NCBI GenBank assembly: GCA_036172665.1
Contig: CM069870.1
Coordinates: 60,698,212-60,762,211, forward strand
Source of the DNA: Prosopocoilus inquinatus
Taxonomy: Eukaryota > Arthropoda > Insecta > Coleoptera > Lucanidae
Direction: 5' to 3'
DNA length: 64,000 bases
Shown piece after piece: positions 11,957-21,059 of the stretch; positions within the stretch are counted from its first letter, which is position 1, and each line of letters starts with the position of its first letter. A program made the translations under genes and the position numbers. The notes below the pieces were generated by a model. That model saw only the letters and a program-made list of their open reading frames with translations, had not been told where the DNA came from and searched no databases.

Positions 11957-12422
11957 TAATCAATTATTTCTATTCGTATGTTATCAATTTATTTCTCTTT
12001 TGCCTTGTCTGCAAATATTCTACTATTACCAACCTTAACGGAAGTTAATTTCTCTGCAGCGAGCGCCGATTTGCCATTACATACTGGCCACCGCCGGTTC
12101 GCCTTCGCCAATTCGCAGTAGAACCAATTCGCCGTCGACCCAATTCTCCGTCGGCCCAATTCCCCGCCGCATGTGATTGCTTTATTTAGCTTGATGAACT
12201 TTAAAACTCTTTTTAATTATTTTAGATATTCAAGTTTTACTAGCAGTTAAATGAAAATAAATCTAATTTAAGTACGTTTCAAGTAATTAAAACGGACGCT
12301 CTCGTCTCAAGAAATTCCCAAAATTGAAATTAAAATGTTGACTTGTATTATCAACTTTTGAACTAACATAGGTGACTTTAGCTAAATTGCAATATTTTCT
12401 GTGTTCCATTACTTTTAGACTA

Positions 12423-13228
12423 TCCTGTACAGGGTGGTCTTTTACTGTGTGCAAATAAAAAAACCTCAGTATAAGTACACGAAATATTATTTAGTATAGT
12501 ATTTTTTGGTGGCTACCGTATCATAGCCAAAAAATTTCGGATGGATCACTTGTTTGGAACCGCCGAAATGTGCGAGAAAGATAGGAAGGTCAACTTCGCC
12601 TTACTCTCGGTACGAACACGCCCACCGATACCGCACTCGATGTTCATCGCAGATTCTCGTAGTAATAATCACTGATATCGTTTATTAATTATTTTATTAA
12701 AATTTTAAATCACTAAGGCCCGGTTTTTTCATCTATGAGTAACTTTAACCGTTGATTAATTCCTATAGAAACAATTGTTTCCATAATGGTAACTATGGGA
12801 ATAAATCAACGATTAAAGTTACTCCGAGTTGAAAAGACTGGGCCTAAGCGTAGTAATATTACTAATAATTTAAATATTATTATTTGTTTTACGATATCAA
12901 CTATGGATGAAATACGTATGCACCAATTAGGTAAGCGCGTTAAATATGGTCTTCCTTCACCCTTTTATGTAAATAAGCTTTTGCTGTAATCTCGCTGCTA
13001 GCTATGGAAGTATTACTACTTACGGTCCTTGGAAAAAAAATAAATGTAAAATTTTTATAAGTCTATTAAAAATAATATGGAATGAGAAATTACAATTTGT
13101 TTGTAACTCGCTTTTAATTTGTTCGGCAATTACAAACCGCAGCTTCTTGAATTGCACTAGATTTCAATTTAAAAATACTGAATCTTGTAATTACTTGCAG
13201 TGAAGTTAATTTAAATTCGTAAAAATTA
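12423..13228 (+). mobile_element. TACAGGGTG-ended element inside copy B
   Basis: It starts 'TACAGGGTGGTCTTTTACTG' and matches, inverted, most of the better-preserved element at 45814-46740: 'acctcagtataagtac', 'ttttacgatatcaacta', 'atctcgctgctagctatg' and 'aaccgcagcttcttgaattg'. Copy C of the host repeat passes straight from 'ctatcctgta' to 'tatcgttttaa', so this 0.8-kb piece is an insertion. The right TIR seen at 45814 is missing here. It contains the MITE at 12717-12844. Confidence 0.7.
12717..12844. mobile_element. PIF/Harbinger-like MITE, 128 bp
   Basis: A near-complete palindrome with ends 'GGCCCGGTTTTTTCATCTAT' and inverted 'GGCCCAGTCTTTTCAACTCG', continuing through 'AGTAACTTTAA(C/T)CGTTGATT'. 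It is flanked by TAA on both sides (12714-12716 and 12845-12847), the three-base TWA target of PIF/Harbinger elements. It has no coding capacity. It sits inside the TACAGGGTG-ended element and is absent from that element's copy at 45814-46740, so it inserted later. Confidence 0.88.
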
Positions 13229-13640
13229 AATTAATCGTTTTAAAATGGAACCCCCATTTTTTTATAATTTTAAATTCTGCTGAAAATTTTACATATCTTC
13301 ATATAAGTTACCGCACGTTAAAAGTGAGATTTTGACAATTGAATATTAACGCTTGTAAGTCAGATATTACGTTTTTAATTTGATATTTAAATTTTATTTT
13401 TATATCAGTACAGTGATAATTATTAATCCAATAGAAAAGTAAGATTAAAAAGCAGAGTTAGTTGTACTTCAAAATTTAATGACTTCTTTGCATTGCTTTT
13501 GCATAATCAGTTTCAAAGTTTGGTCGAGTTGGGCGGACTTCTTGATCGTAGTTGGGCCCTCTTTCAACAATTTTAAACTTACGGTTTGTCTAATTTTGAA
13601 AATGATCAACCTGTGGTGACTTTAATTTACATGAAAATTA

Positions 13641-14034
13641 GTATAACAAAGTATAACAAAATCGGGCGTTGTTAAAATTATTGAGTTTATCTGTTACTTT
13701 ATCAGAACATTGTGCCAATGTATCACATTGAATTAATGACAGTTATTTATTTATTTATTTTTTCATTAAATATGTTAGCTTTTTATTTTAAATACGTTTA
13801 ATTATCGTATAATATTATTTGAATATGTACTGCAACCTGCATTTAAAACATTAAAAATATTCTCACGGGGAATTTACCATCGGCGAGTTTGCCGACGGCG
13901 ATTTGTAACTACGGCGAATTGGCGACTGTAAATCGGCGGTCGTAGTTTTTGATGGGCCTACTTGATCTACATTCATACTTCTGCACCTTTAAACCGTGTT
14001 TTTTTTATTAAAGACATTTCGCTTAAATAATCAC
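13641..14034 (+). repeat. Stretch with inverted 'cggcgaatt' module
   Basis: Mostly AT-rich, but 13865-13950 is a GC-rich cluster of 'cggcgaatt', 'cggcgatttg' and 'cggcgagttt' words. These are the inverse of the 'aattcgccgtcg' module at 12085-12172. The two modules may be the inverted ends of the long repeat family, with copy B then spanning about 12060-13950. That reading is inference. Confidence 0.4.
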
Positions 14035-14400
14035 TAAAATGTTTATAATTTACTACTTACTTACTGACAGTGAAGTTAATTTAAATTGTAAACGTTTTGA
14101 CTGACCAGCTGATCAGAGCGGCTGATTTACGTCGTTCGTGCTCAAGATCAAGTGCAGTACTGACCCATCATTCAATACAAAGTATCGATACTTTGTTTAA
14201 AATATGCATTATTCTAATTGATAAAGGAGTTTACTAGATAACATGCGAGACGCAACAAAATTTTCAAATCGGTTAAATTTCACAGAAGTTACAAATTAGA
14301 GGTTGCATATAAACACCCTGCATGACAGTTAATACAGGGTGCCTACAAACTAAAACCCTGCACGGAAGTTGATACAGGTGCTTATAAACACTCTGTATGA
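14035..14400 (+). repeat. Repeat mosaic
   Basis: 14050-14160 continues the TACAGGGTG-element interior: 'agtgaagttaatttaaat', then 'accagctgatcagagcggct' and 'ctcaagatcaagt', matching 46037-46110 inverted. 14162-14335 matches 10030-10200 in direct order, including the TATCGATA palindrome and 'cataaacaccctgcatgaca'. The junction at about 14161 therefore joins two different repeat families. Two short 'tacaggtgc(c/t)tataaac' phrases follow. Confidence 0.6.
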
Positions 14401-15463
14401 AAGTTTTGCTATTCGCAGTTTTTCTTCTGTTATGTTGCTGTTAAACTCATGCATGATTCGCTCACCAATAACTTACGCTTCATCGATAAGATAACAGTAA
14501 GTTTTCACGTTCTTCCTAACAATTTTTCGTATCGCAGCAAATGATTAATGAATTTCATTCTGGGAAGCTGTCTCTAGTTTGTAATTACTTTCCTAATAGA
14601 ATCTGAGTCATTAACGGTGCCGGTGCAGAGTCAATTCATCGGATTTTTTTCCTCGTCGGCGATACCTAAAAACCGCCCGTTAACAACGGGAGATAAGACC
14701 TTCCTTCTCCTTCGTACAAAAATATTTTGATTTGAAATTACTCGCGCTCGCGATTTTTTTTTTCCACCCACCGCCTGGCATTGTTTAATGTTTACGAGAA
14801 GCCGGCTGTTTTCCTCTCCGCCAAGATACCGGCAATCTTGTTTTCGAAATTCTCTCGAATTTATTTTGTAAACGTTGCTAAATCGAGAGCAGTTTTTTTT
14901 TTTTCTTTTTTAATTTATCGGGGAAGTGTGTTCAATTATGAAGAGGCCGAACCACCGAGGGACTATCGAATACGGTCAAGTTTGTAAAACTTGGATGAAT
15001 TAAAATACCGGCTGCCAACAGCTGACGTTTAAATGCGTACATGTATGCTGCAGGTGCTGGTTTATTCAATGTTGGAGCCCGCAATTTTTGTCGTTAGAAA
15101 ATTATTTATCAGCCGTTGCTTGTAAATTGGTCATTTTCATAAGTGTTAGGTAAAATGTTCCTTGTCGCTGAAGGATGATAACCACGGTACTTTAAACTTC
15201 ATAAATTTTCATTCACCGCTGCTTAAATAAAATATTTACAGAATAAAATACGACGACTTCCACAGAGATAGTACATACAATAATGCAGTGTCTGTTACAT
15301 AATTTTAATAAATTTAATAATAAATATGCTTAAACTGGGCTACATAAAAGAGAGAACAAAACTGTGCTACTGTTATTGGGTTCATAAAGCAATGGCATAC
15401 TTAATTTAATTTAGTTTTTTAAATTAGAACCATCCCTGGTTCTAATTAAAAAACAAACACATA
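14401..15463. other. Non-repetitive stretch, no gene seen
   Basis: Unlike its neighbours this stretch matches nothing else in the window, and 14480-14990 is less AT-biased. It contains GATA-like ('cgataagataac'), homeodomain-like ('taatta') and short palindromic words but no convincing frame; the 68-residue frame at 14781-14987 has no domain. It could be single-copy DNA with regulatory content, which only cross-species comparison would show. Confidence 0.35.
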
Positions 15464-15604
15464 CCCTGGTTTTCTTCCACGTTCGTTAGTCGCCAGCAAC
15501 CTCTATCAGTATAAAAATTTTTATTGGTGAGGAGTGTCGTTTAATTGATTGTTGATACTCGGTTGCAGTCATTGACGACCAACAAACGTGGAGGAAAACA
15601 AGGG
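15464..15604. mobile_element. Hairpin MITE, 141 bp
   Basis: The ends 'CCCTGGTTTTCTTCCACGTT' and inverted 'CCCTTGTTTTCCTCCACGTT' extend on through 'TTGGTCG' with few mismatches. There is no coding capacity. No certain target duplication is seen, so the superfamily is unassigned. Confidence 0.75.
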
Positions 15605-15774
15605 ATTTATTTCCTCCTTGAAGCTTGTTCCATAAACCACTACTTGTCATCTTCAGTATAATGTAGACGTATTTTCCAGGTTAGTGGAAATTATCTAAAG
15701 TCTGTCCAGTTTTGAAAACAGATGATGCTGTACTTGTGTCTAATTCAGTACCTGAGCTTTGCTAAAATTTTTGA

Positions 15775-15917
15775 AATTATCCAATTATTCCTATTCGTAT
15801 GTTAGCAATTTATTTCTCTTTTGCCTTGTCTGCAAATGTACTATTATTACCAATCTTAAGGGAAGTTAATATTTCTGCAGCGAGTGTCGATTTGCCATTA
15901 CCTACTGGCCACCGCCG
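15775..15917 (+). repeat. Long repeat family, copy C, left part
   Basis: Matches 11957-12100 with few changes ('ttcctattcgtatgttagca', 'tctcttttgccttgtctgca', 'ttgccattacctactggcca') and ends at 'ccaccgccg', where the foldback element starts. Copy C continues after the insertion at 17368. Confidence 0.85.
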
Positions 15918-17367
15918 CACAGTGGGCGAAATTTATAATCTAGCTGTGCAAAAGTAAAAAAAGTAAGCAGTACCAATTTAGAAAAAAACAATGTTTTTTT
16001 TTGTGTAATACACTTCGGTAGTTACTAAGACGTCATCATCATGTGTTTTTCAAAACTATGGATAATTCTCCTACAGGTAATATGTACAGTGAATAGGCAC
16101 CATTTTAAATTTGATTGATTCTTTTATGTCAACTGACACGCTGTTGAAATTTATGATGTAGTAATCACTCATATCCACTGATTTTCGAGTTGAAATGTCT
16201 TTGTGTACAACCACAAAGAATGTTTGTATTTAATTAATAAAAAAATATGTGCAAGAAATTGCAAACAAAGAGTGAATAAAAAGTAAGGAAGATTGATGCG
16301 ATGATAGCGCCGTTATTATAGGTTTTACAAAAAAATGTTTCAAATAAAAGTTAAATTACTATTTATTTGCCACAAACTGGCGTTTTCCATTTTTCCTTGT
16401 GACGCCATAATCTGAAACTGTGACGTCATAATCTGGGACGGTGACGTCATAATCTGGAACGGTGACGTCATAATCTGGGACGGTGACGTCGTAATCTGGG
16501 ACGGTGATGTCATAATCTGCGACTGAGACGTCATCGGTGATTTTTTTAAATTTCAATTTATTTGTTTATCCAGATTGATAATATATTTTTTCTCTCTTTA
16601 TGGCCAAATAGAATCATAGAATTTTATAAGAAAAATTTTGAAAAGTCTACAGACTCGCAAAATAGAGTTCAGTTACCCGAAATATTTCTTACCTCTATAA
16701 TATTTCATAAAAGCGTGAAGAGAAAAAAATGAAAAAAATATAGATTTTAAAGAAAATTATTGATGACGTCACAGTCAATTATGACGCCATACGTCACAAG
16801 GAAAAAATTAGAAACTCCAGTTCGTGGCAAATAATTAGCCATTTAATTATTAATTCAAATGTTTTCTTGGACAACCTGTAATACCGACGACCTACTCCTT
16901 TTTTTATTCACACTGTATATTTATTTCCAATTTCTTATATACATTAATTAAATAGTAATTTAAACAAACATATCTGAACTCGAAAATCAACGGATATGAG
17001 TGGTTACTATGCAATAGACTTCAACAGCGTGCGAGTTGATTTAAAAGAAGAATTCAATTACCTGTGGAGGAAAGTTTTGGAAAACCGAAATTGAAACAAA
17101 ATCTTTAAAATAACACATTTTTAGACTTAAGAGGAATATGAGAATTTCGTTTATTACTTTTTATATCTGCATTTAAAAGCCCTATCCTTAGTTACTCAAA
17201 TAACTACAATTTTTTTCTTCGAGTCCATCTGGAATTAGGAAACCCGAAGAATCTGAGAATGAAAATGGATAAATTTTATTTAAAAAACTACTTTTCAAAT
17301 CGTTAAAATCAATAAACTTTTTTTCTTTGAATTTTGCGCAGCTAGATTAGGCGTTTCGACCACTGTG
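15918..17367. mobile_element. Foldback-type element, 1450 bp, 5-bp duplication
   Basis: The ends are CACAGTGG-CGAAA on the left and its inverse on the right, followed by 'TAATCTAGCTG(T/C)GCAAAA'. Long, gapped inverted arms continue inward: 'actcatatcc(a/g)ttgattttcg', 'gacacgctgttga', and 'tttgccac(a/g)aactgg(c/a)gttt' at 16366-16405 against 16791-16831. CGCCG is duplicated at 15913-15917 and 17368-17372, and copy B of the host repeat shows the empty site 'accgccggttcg' near 12090. There is no transposase. The loop holds a minisatellite. Arm sequence also occurs at 10200-10536. Confidence 0.85.
16399..16536. repeat. 21-bp minisatellite of TGACGTCA sites
   Basis: Six consecutive 21-bp units of the form 'GTGACGTCATAATCTGGGAC(G)' plus a partial seventh. 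Most contain TGACGTCA, the palindromic CRE/ATF-CREB binding site. Because 21 is a multiple of three, the minus strand stays open in two frames (16340-16534 and 16359-16556) and gives heptapeptide-like repeats. I treat these as by-products of the repeat, not genes. Further 'gatgacgtcac' and 'acgtcac' sites occur at 16763-16798 in the opposite arm region. Confidence 0.9.
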
Positions 17368-17519
17368 CGCCGGTTCGCCTTCGCAATTCGCAGTAGAACC
17401 AATTCGCCGTCGACCCAATTCTCCGTCGGCCCAATTCTCCGCCGCATGTTATTGCTTTATTTAGCTCGATGAACTTTAAAACTCTTTCTGATTATTTTAG
17501 ATATTCAAGTTTTACTAAG
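17368..17519 (+). repeat. Long repeat family, copy C, middle part
   Basis: Resumes with 'cgccggttcgcct', runs through the 'aattcgccgtcgacccaatt' module and 'gcatgttattgctttattta', and matches 12090-12240 until it is broken by the hAT element at 17528. Confidence 0.85.
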
Positions 17520-17527
17520 AATTAGAT

Positions 17528-17766
17528 CATAGATTCTCAAGTGGGCGCTGAAGCGTTCTAGGGGGGCGGTAGCGAGTTCACGGGAAATTGGGTGGCGAAG
17601 TTAATAATAATTTTGAAATCAGAAAATCATTGAAAAGATAAGTTCTGCATTATTGATAATCGATCTCGCGCAGCAGACGATACATCCGGTTTGGCTGTGC
17701 AGGAATTTTTTTTTTGCAGCAATTTTTGGCTTGCAGCGGCGACCGCAAAAAGTTTGGGAACCTATG
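17528..17766. mobile_element. Short hAT-like MITE, 239 bp
   Basis: Ends 'CATAGATTCTCAAGTGGGCG' and inverted 'CATAGGTTCCCAAACTTTTT' resemble the hAT ends at 4844-6003. The 8-bp flanks 17520-17527 (AATTAGAT) and 17767-17774 (AGTTAGAT) differ by one base. Copy B of the host repeat (about 12238-12250, 'actagcagttaaatgaaaat') shows the uninterrupted site. Internal 'ggggggcggtagcg' and 'gcagcggcgaccg' are typical GC-rich subterminal words. Non-coding. Confidence 0.85.
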
Positions 17767-18340
17767 AGTTAGATGAAAATAAATCTAATTTAAGTACGTT
17801 TCAAGTAATTAAAATGGACGCTCTCGTCTCAAGGAATTGAAAATAAAATTTAGTTTTGTATTATAAACTTTTGGACTAACATAAGTGAGTTTAGCTAAAT
17901 TGCAATATTTTCTCGGTGTTCCATTACTTTTAGACTATCCTGTATATCGTTTTAAGATGAAATCCCCAATTTGTTTATAATTTTAAATTCTGCTGAAAAT
18001 TTTTCATAGTTTTATATAAGTTACCGTACCTTAAAAGTAAGATTTTGATAATTGTATATTAACGCTTGTAAGTCAGATATTACATTTTTAATTTGATATT
18101 TAAATTTTATTTTTATTTCAGTACAGTGATTATTAATCCATTAGAAAACTAAGATTAAAAAGCAGAGTTAGTTGTACTTAAAAATTTAATGGCTTCTTTA
18201 CATTGCTTTTGGAAAATCAGTTTCCAACTTTTTCCGGACTTCTTGATCGTAGTTGGGCCATCTTTCAACAATTTTAAATTTACAGTTTGGCAAATTTTGA
18301 AAATGATCAACTTGTAGTGATTGATTTATATGAAAATTTG
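17767..18340 (+). repeat. Long repeat family, copy C, right part
   Basis: Matches copy B first at 12244-12422 and then, without the TACAGGGTG insertion, at 13229-13640: 'tcgttttaagatg', 'acgcttgtaagtcagatatt', 'agcagagttagttgtactt', 'cttcttgatcgtagttgggc' and 'tttgaaaatgatcaac'. It stops at about 18340 where the hammerhead repeat block begins. The frame at 18198-18389 lies across this repeat and is not a gene. Confidence 0.8.
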
Positions 18341-18528
18341 TTGAACAGATAAAATAGCGACATCTTACGATCGCTTTTTGACCTGACATTGCAGTAGGAT
18401 AGACAAATTGAAGCGGGATTGTTAGGTCAAAAAGCGATAGTAAGATGTCGCTATTTTATATGTTCATCATTCTTACATCGCATTTGCGAATAAATTGGGC
18501 AAGTCGTTTTTGGTCTGCAGTGGGAATG

Positions 18529-18593
18529 TCGAGCTACGTTTCTGTTGAAGAAGCCCCAAGCAGGGCTGAAACAGCTGTCCAGAGGCTGCTCGA
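18529..18593 (+). ncRNA. Hammerhead ribozyme, copy 1 (C3 changed to U)
   Basis: The same fold as the copy at 18841. Stem I outer is TCGAGC paired with GCTCGA, the internal loop TACGTT faces GGCT, and stem I inner is TCTG with CAGA. The core strand reads TTGAAGA, so the first invariant C is T. Stem II is AGCCC with GGGCT, perfect here. The second core strand is GAA, stem III ACAG with CTGT without a loop, and the cleavage-site C is at 18579. The C3 change would be expected to stop or strongly reduce self-cleavage in this copy. Confidence 0.72.
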
Positions 18594-18840
18594 GGTTCTC
18601 ACTGCAATCAAAAACGATTTGCACAAAATTTTTCTAAAATCTTTCATTATGCTTTGACAGCAAGCATGGCCGCCTTGCATGGGGGACTCATTAGGAGCAT
18701 ATCCCGCTTCAATTTGTCTATCCTACTGCAATGTTAGGTCAAAAAGCGATAGTAAGATGTCGCTATTTTATATGTTCATCATTCTTACATCGCATTTGCG
18801 AATAAATTGGGCAAGTCGTTTTTGGTCTGCAGTGGGAATG

Positions 18841-18905
18841 TCGAGCTACGTTTCTGCTGAAGAAGTCCCAAGCAGGGCTGAAACAGCTGTCCAGAGGCTG
18901 CTCGA
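18841..18905 (+). ncRNA. Type I hammerhead ribozyme, intact core
   Basis: Every part of a hammerhead can be read. Stem I outer TCGAGC (18841-18846) pairs with GCTCGA (18900-18905). An internal loop of six against four bases follows, a common place for the loop-loop contact. Stem I inner TCTG (18853-18856) pairs with CAGA (18892-18895). Core CTGAAGA (18857-18863) fits CUGANGA. Stem II is 18864-18868 with 18875-18879, including one G-U pair. GAA is 18880-18882. Stem III ACAG/CTGT (18883-18890) is self-complementary and has no loop. Cleavage would follow C18891. Loopless stem III is known from Penelope-like and animal retrozyme hammerheads, which often act as dimers. Activity is inferred. Confidence 0.85.
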
Positions 18906-19059
18906 GGTTCTCACTGCAATCAAAAACGATTTGCACAAAAAAATGTTTATAATTTACTAAAAAATTTGCATACATAATCATTTCTCCGTAGTAAACGACA
19001 GGGAGACGAGGTTTTCTTAACTTACTATTATATATTATATTATATATTATATTACTATT

Positions 19060-19740
19060 ACTAATTACATTATCTATTGTTCTTTTACAAACTTCTTCCA
19101 TTTCTTCCTATCTCCTGCCATTTCTTTCGCGCGGAGTTCCAATTTTCTCCGTTTTCTCTTAGTATGTCTTCTATTGTGGTATTCCACCTTCTTCTGAATT
19201 TTCCTCTTTTATTTTTCCCCAATGGTTTTACCTCCCAGATATTCTTAACTTGTCTTTCCTTCCCCATCCTTACTAGATGTCCATACTACCTCATTTTTTT
19301 CTCTTGTATTATTTCATTTGGTGATTTAATGTCCAGCTTCTTTTGTACATCTTCACTTCTCTTTTATCTAATCTTTTTGTGCCTATTACTTTTCTATGGT
19401 AGTTCATTGCAGCCGCTTACATTCTTTTTTCTTGTTTCTCCAATTCCAATTTTCGCTTCCATGCAATAGTACTGGTTGGTAAATTGTCTTATGTATGGTT
19501 GATTTTGTTTTCCTCAAAATTTCTTTATCCTGGATAAATTACTTGTGTATTTCATAGCAAATTTTATACCTTTATCCTTTCATTTACTTCATCCTTTATC
19601 GATTAATTATTGTTCCCAGGTATTTAAATCTACATACTTGCTTAATTTTCTCTTCGTCTATTTCTAAGTCTGTTTTAATATCTCTATTTAATTCAATATT
19701 CTTTATTTCTCTTATTGATACAATGTTGACACATTGCTGA
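19060..19740 (-). pseudogene. LINE reverse transcriptase C-terminal remnant
   Basis: Read on the minus strand in changing frames, with several stops. About 19740-19600 gives 'KQVCRFKYLGTIINR', the conserved 'FKYLGTII' segment near the end of the RT domain in many insect LINEs. About 19500-19450 gives 'IYQPVLLHGSENW', like the usual 'RPVLLYGSETW'. The 60-residue frame 19085-19267 gives the basic C-terminal tail 'KRGKFRRRWNTTIEDI...NWNSARKKW', typical of RTE/other LINE ORF2 ends. The N-terminal endonuclease and catalytic FADD region are missing, so it is a truncated dead copy. The plus frame 19077-19469 is its antisense. Confidence 0.75.
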
Positions 19741-20284
19741 AGACTGGCTTAATTTAAATTAAAGAAAAACTAAAAAAAATTACTAGAAACAAATGCTGCG
19801 TTTACTTCGTCGAAAATTTTATATATTTCAATATTATAAGCGTACCATGACTGGCAACATTGGTCTCAGTATTAAAAGACCATTAAAATTACACAAGAAA
19901 ACTACTATTTATGCATTATTATCAAGAACATAAACAAAAGACGATCAGATGTTTAACATATACAAGAAACAAAACAAACAAGAAAACGTTTGCATCTTCC
20001 AACTGAATTTCTATTTTTTTAATATACAGTGTTTTTCAAAAAGTGTGCCACAAATGGAACTTCTTTTTCTAATCGATTTTTAAATAAATTTATTGAGGCA
20101 GAACGCTTTTTCATCTCTTAAGATTTGGTCGAGGAACATCAGATGAAATTTATCTTAAGCGATATACAGCGTGGACGCTTATAAATGAAGATCGCTTAAG
20201 TGTAAACTGTTTTAATTAACATTTAACAAGATACAGGAAAATATCATAAGAATATGTCGTACAAACAATAAAATAGAAAAAACG
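19741..20284. other. No gene seen
   Basis: AT-rich, with a lone degenerate 'tacagtgtttttcaaaaagt' element-end motif near 20026. Confidence 0.4.
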
Positions 20285-20545
20285 TTAGAGATTTGGACGA
20301 GTACGAATAAACGAAAACAGGCTGGAGAAGACATTCAAACCAAGAGCTTAGGTCTTTATACAGGAAACAGGAATACTTCAAGTAATAAAGGCATGCGATT
20401 CTTGCGTGGTTGGACCACATTGTCAGGATAAAGGAAAACCGATGGACAAAGAAAGTATTAGACAGAGGAAAAGAAGGAAGAAAGAGAAGAGGGCATTCAA
20501 GGAAAAACTGGTTACACAGAGTGATTCTAAATTCCGTGTACATGG
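20285..20545 (+). pseudogene. LINE ORF2 C-terminal remnant (plus strand)
   Basis: In the plus frame, past stops, 20285-20400 gives 'RRHSNQELRSLYRKQEY' and 'RHAILAWLDHIVRIKENRW', followed by 'TKKVLDRGKEGRKRRGHSRK'. This is the well-known C-terminal pattern of insect LINE ORF2 (TNEELR.LY..., RRLRWLGHV.RM...R..KK.L......GRRKRGRPR.RW). Only the last 85 or so residues remain. It is a different LINE copy from the minus-strand one just upstream. Confidence 0.75.
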
Positions 20546-20884
20546 CTGATCCACAGATTCCTTACTTCAACATAAGACGATATAACCAAAGTTATCTACA
20601 TCTATATGCTTCGTTAAGCCGGTATCCTTGTTCAAAATTCTTAAAGTTAACTTTTTTATAACAAAGGAACGTCTGAATCGATTTGGTATGAGTTCCTACA
20701 AGAAAGTAAATCACATTTACCGATGGTCTTAGTTACTTGCAGTGAACCGATAGCGTGTAAAACAGGGCTACCACAACAAATATCTTACTATAATTTTTTC
20801 AAGGTTAGGTTAGTTAAGAAATTTTTAGAAAGAAGCACTTGATAGGAAACTTTCGTGTACTTTCGTTATTGCATCTTTTTTTAA

Positions 20885-21059
20885 GTATATTGAAACTGAG
20901 CGAATTAAAAATTCTCAAACTGCACAAACAGATTAATCTCGAAGAGTATTTCCAAACACCTAAATGGAATTTTGCCGTATAATAATTAGGGAAGCCAGTA
21001 TTTGAACATTTTAAATTAACATGGAATTTCCTGATTTGCGTTCAACAATGCATCACCCT
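20885..21059 (+). repeat. Single arm of the 22563 foldback family
   Basis: Matches 22965-23129 in direct order: 'aaaattctcaaactgcac', 'gattaatctcgaagagta', 'ggaattttgccgtataataa', 'ttagggaagcca', 'aattaacatggaatttcct' and a terminal 'catcaccctg'. There is only one arm here, so it is a solo or truncated copy. Confidence 0.75.

Larger units (their letters stand above)
11957..13640 (+). repeat. Long repeat family, copy B (carries two insertions)
   Basis: Copy B starts with 'ataatcaattatttctattc', runs through 'tttctcttttgccttgtctg' and a GC-rich module of imperfect 'aattcgccgtcg' words (12085-12172), and continues to 12422. After an insertion it resumes at about 13229 ('tcgttttaaaatgg') and ends near 13640. 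The whole order matches copy C (15775-18340). Copy B lacks the foldback and hAT insertions of C, giving empty sites; C lacks the TACAGGGTG-ended insertion of B. It is non-coding throughout. Confidence 0.8.
18341..18940 (+). repeat. 312-bp tandem repeat block with hammerhead ribozymes
   Basis: Two direct copies start at about 18420 and 18732, 312 bp apart, with about two differences in their first 207 bp. The second stops at about 18939. To the left, 18345-18418 is an inverted piece of the unit's end and start ('acatcttacgatcgcttttt', then 'cattgcagtaggatagacaa'). The host repeat resumes at about 18942 with 'aaaatgtttataatttacta', as at 14040, so the block replaces or inserts into it. Each copy holds a type I hammerhead fold. 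The frames at 18445-18657 and 18679-18960 just read through the repeat. Best explained as a retrozyme-like or Penelope-like repeat. Confidence 0.8.

Noticed and set aside
16399..16536. A CRISPR array
   Set aside because: The 21-bp units are direct tandem repeats without unique spacers, and the DNA is eukaryotic in character.
16340..16556. Two overlapping minus frames with repeated heptapeptides
   Set aside because: They are translations of the 21-bp minisatellite, which keeps several frames open; no start context or domain supports a gene.
18445..19101. Frames of 70, 93 and 112 residues
   Set aside because: They read through the ribozyme repeat on either strand; the near-identical peptides of the first two reflect the tandem duplication.
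19077..19469. 130-residue plus-strand frame, hydrophobic
   Set aside because: It is the antisense of the LINE C-terminal coding remnant on the minus strand.
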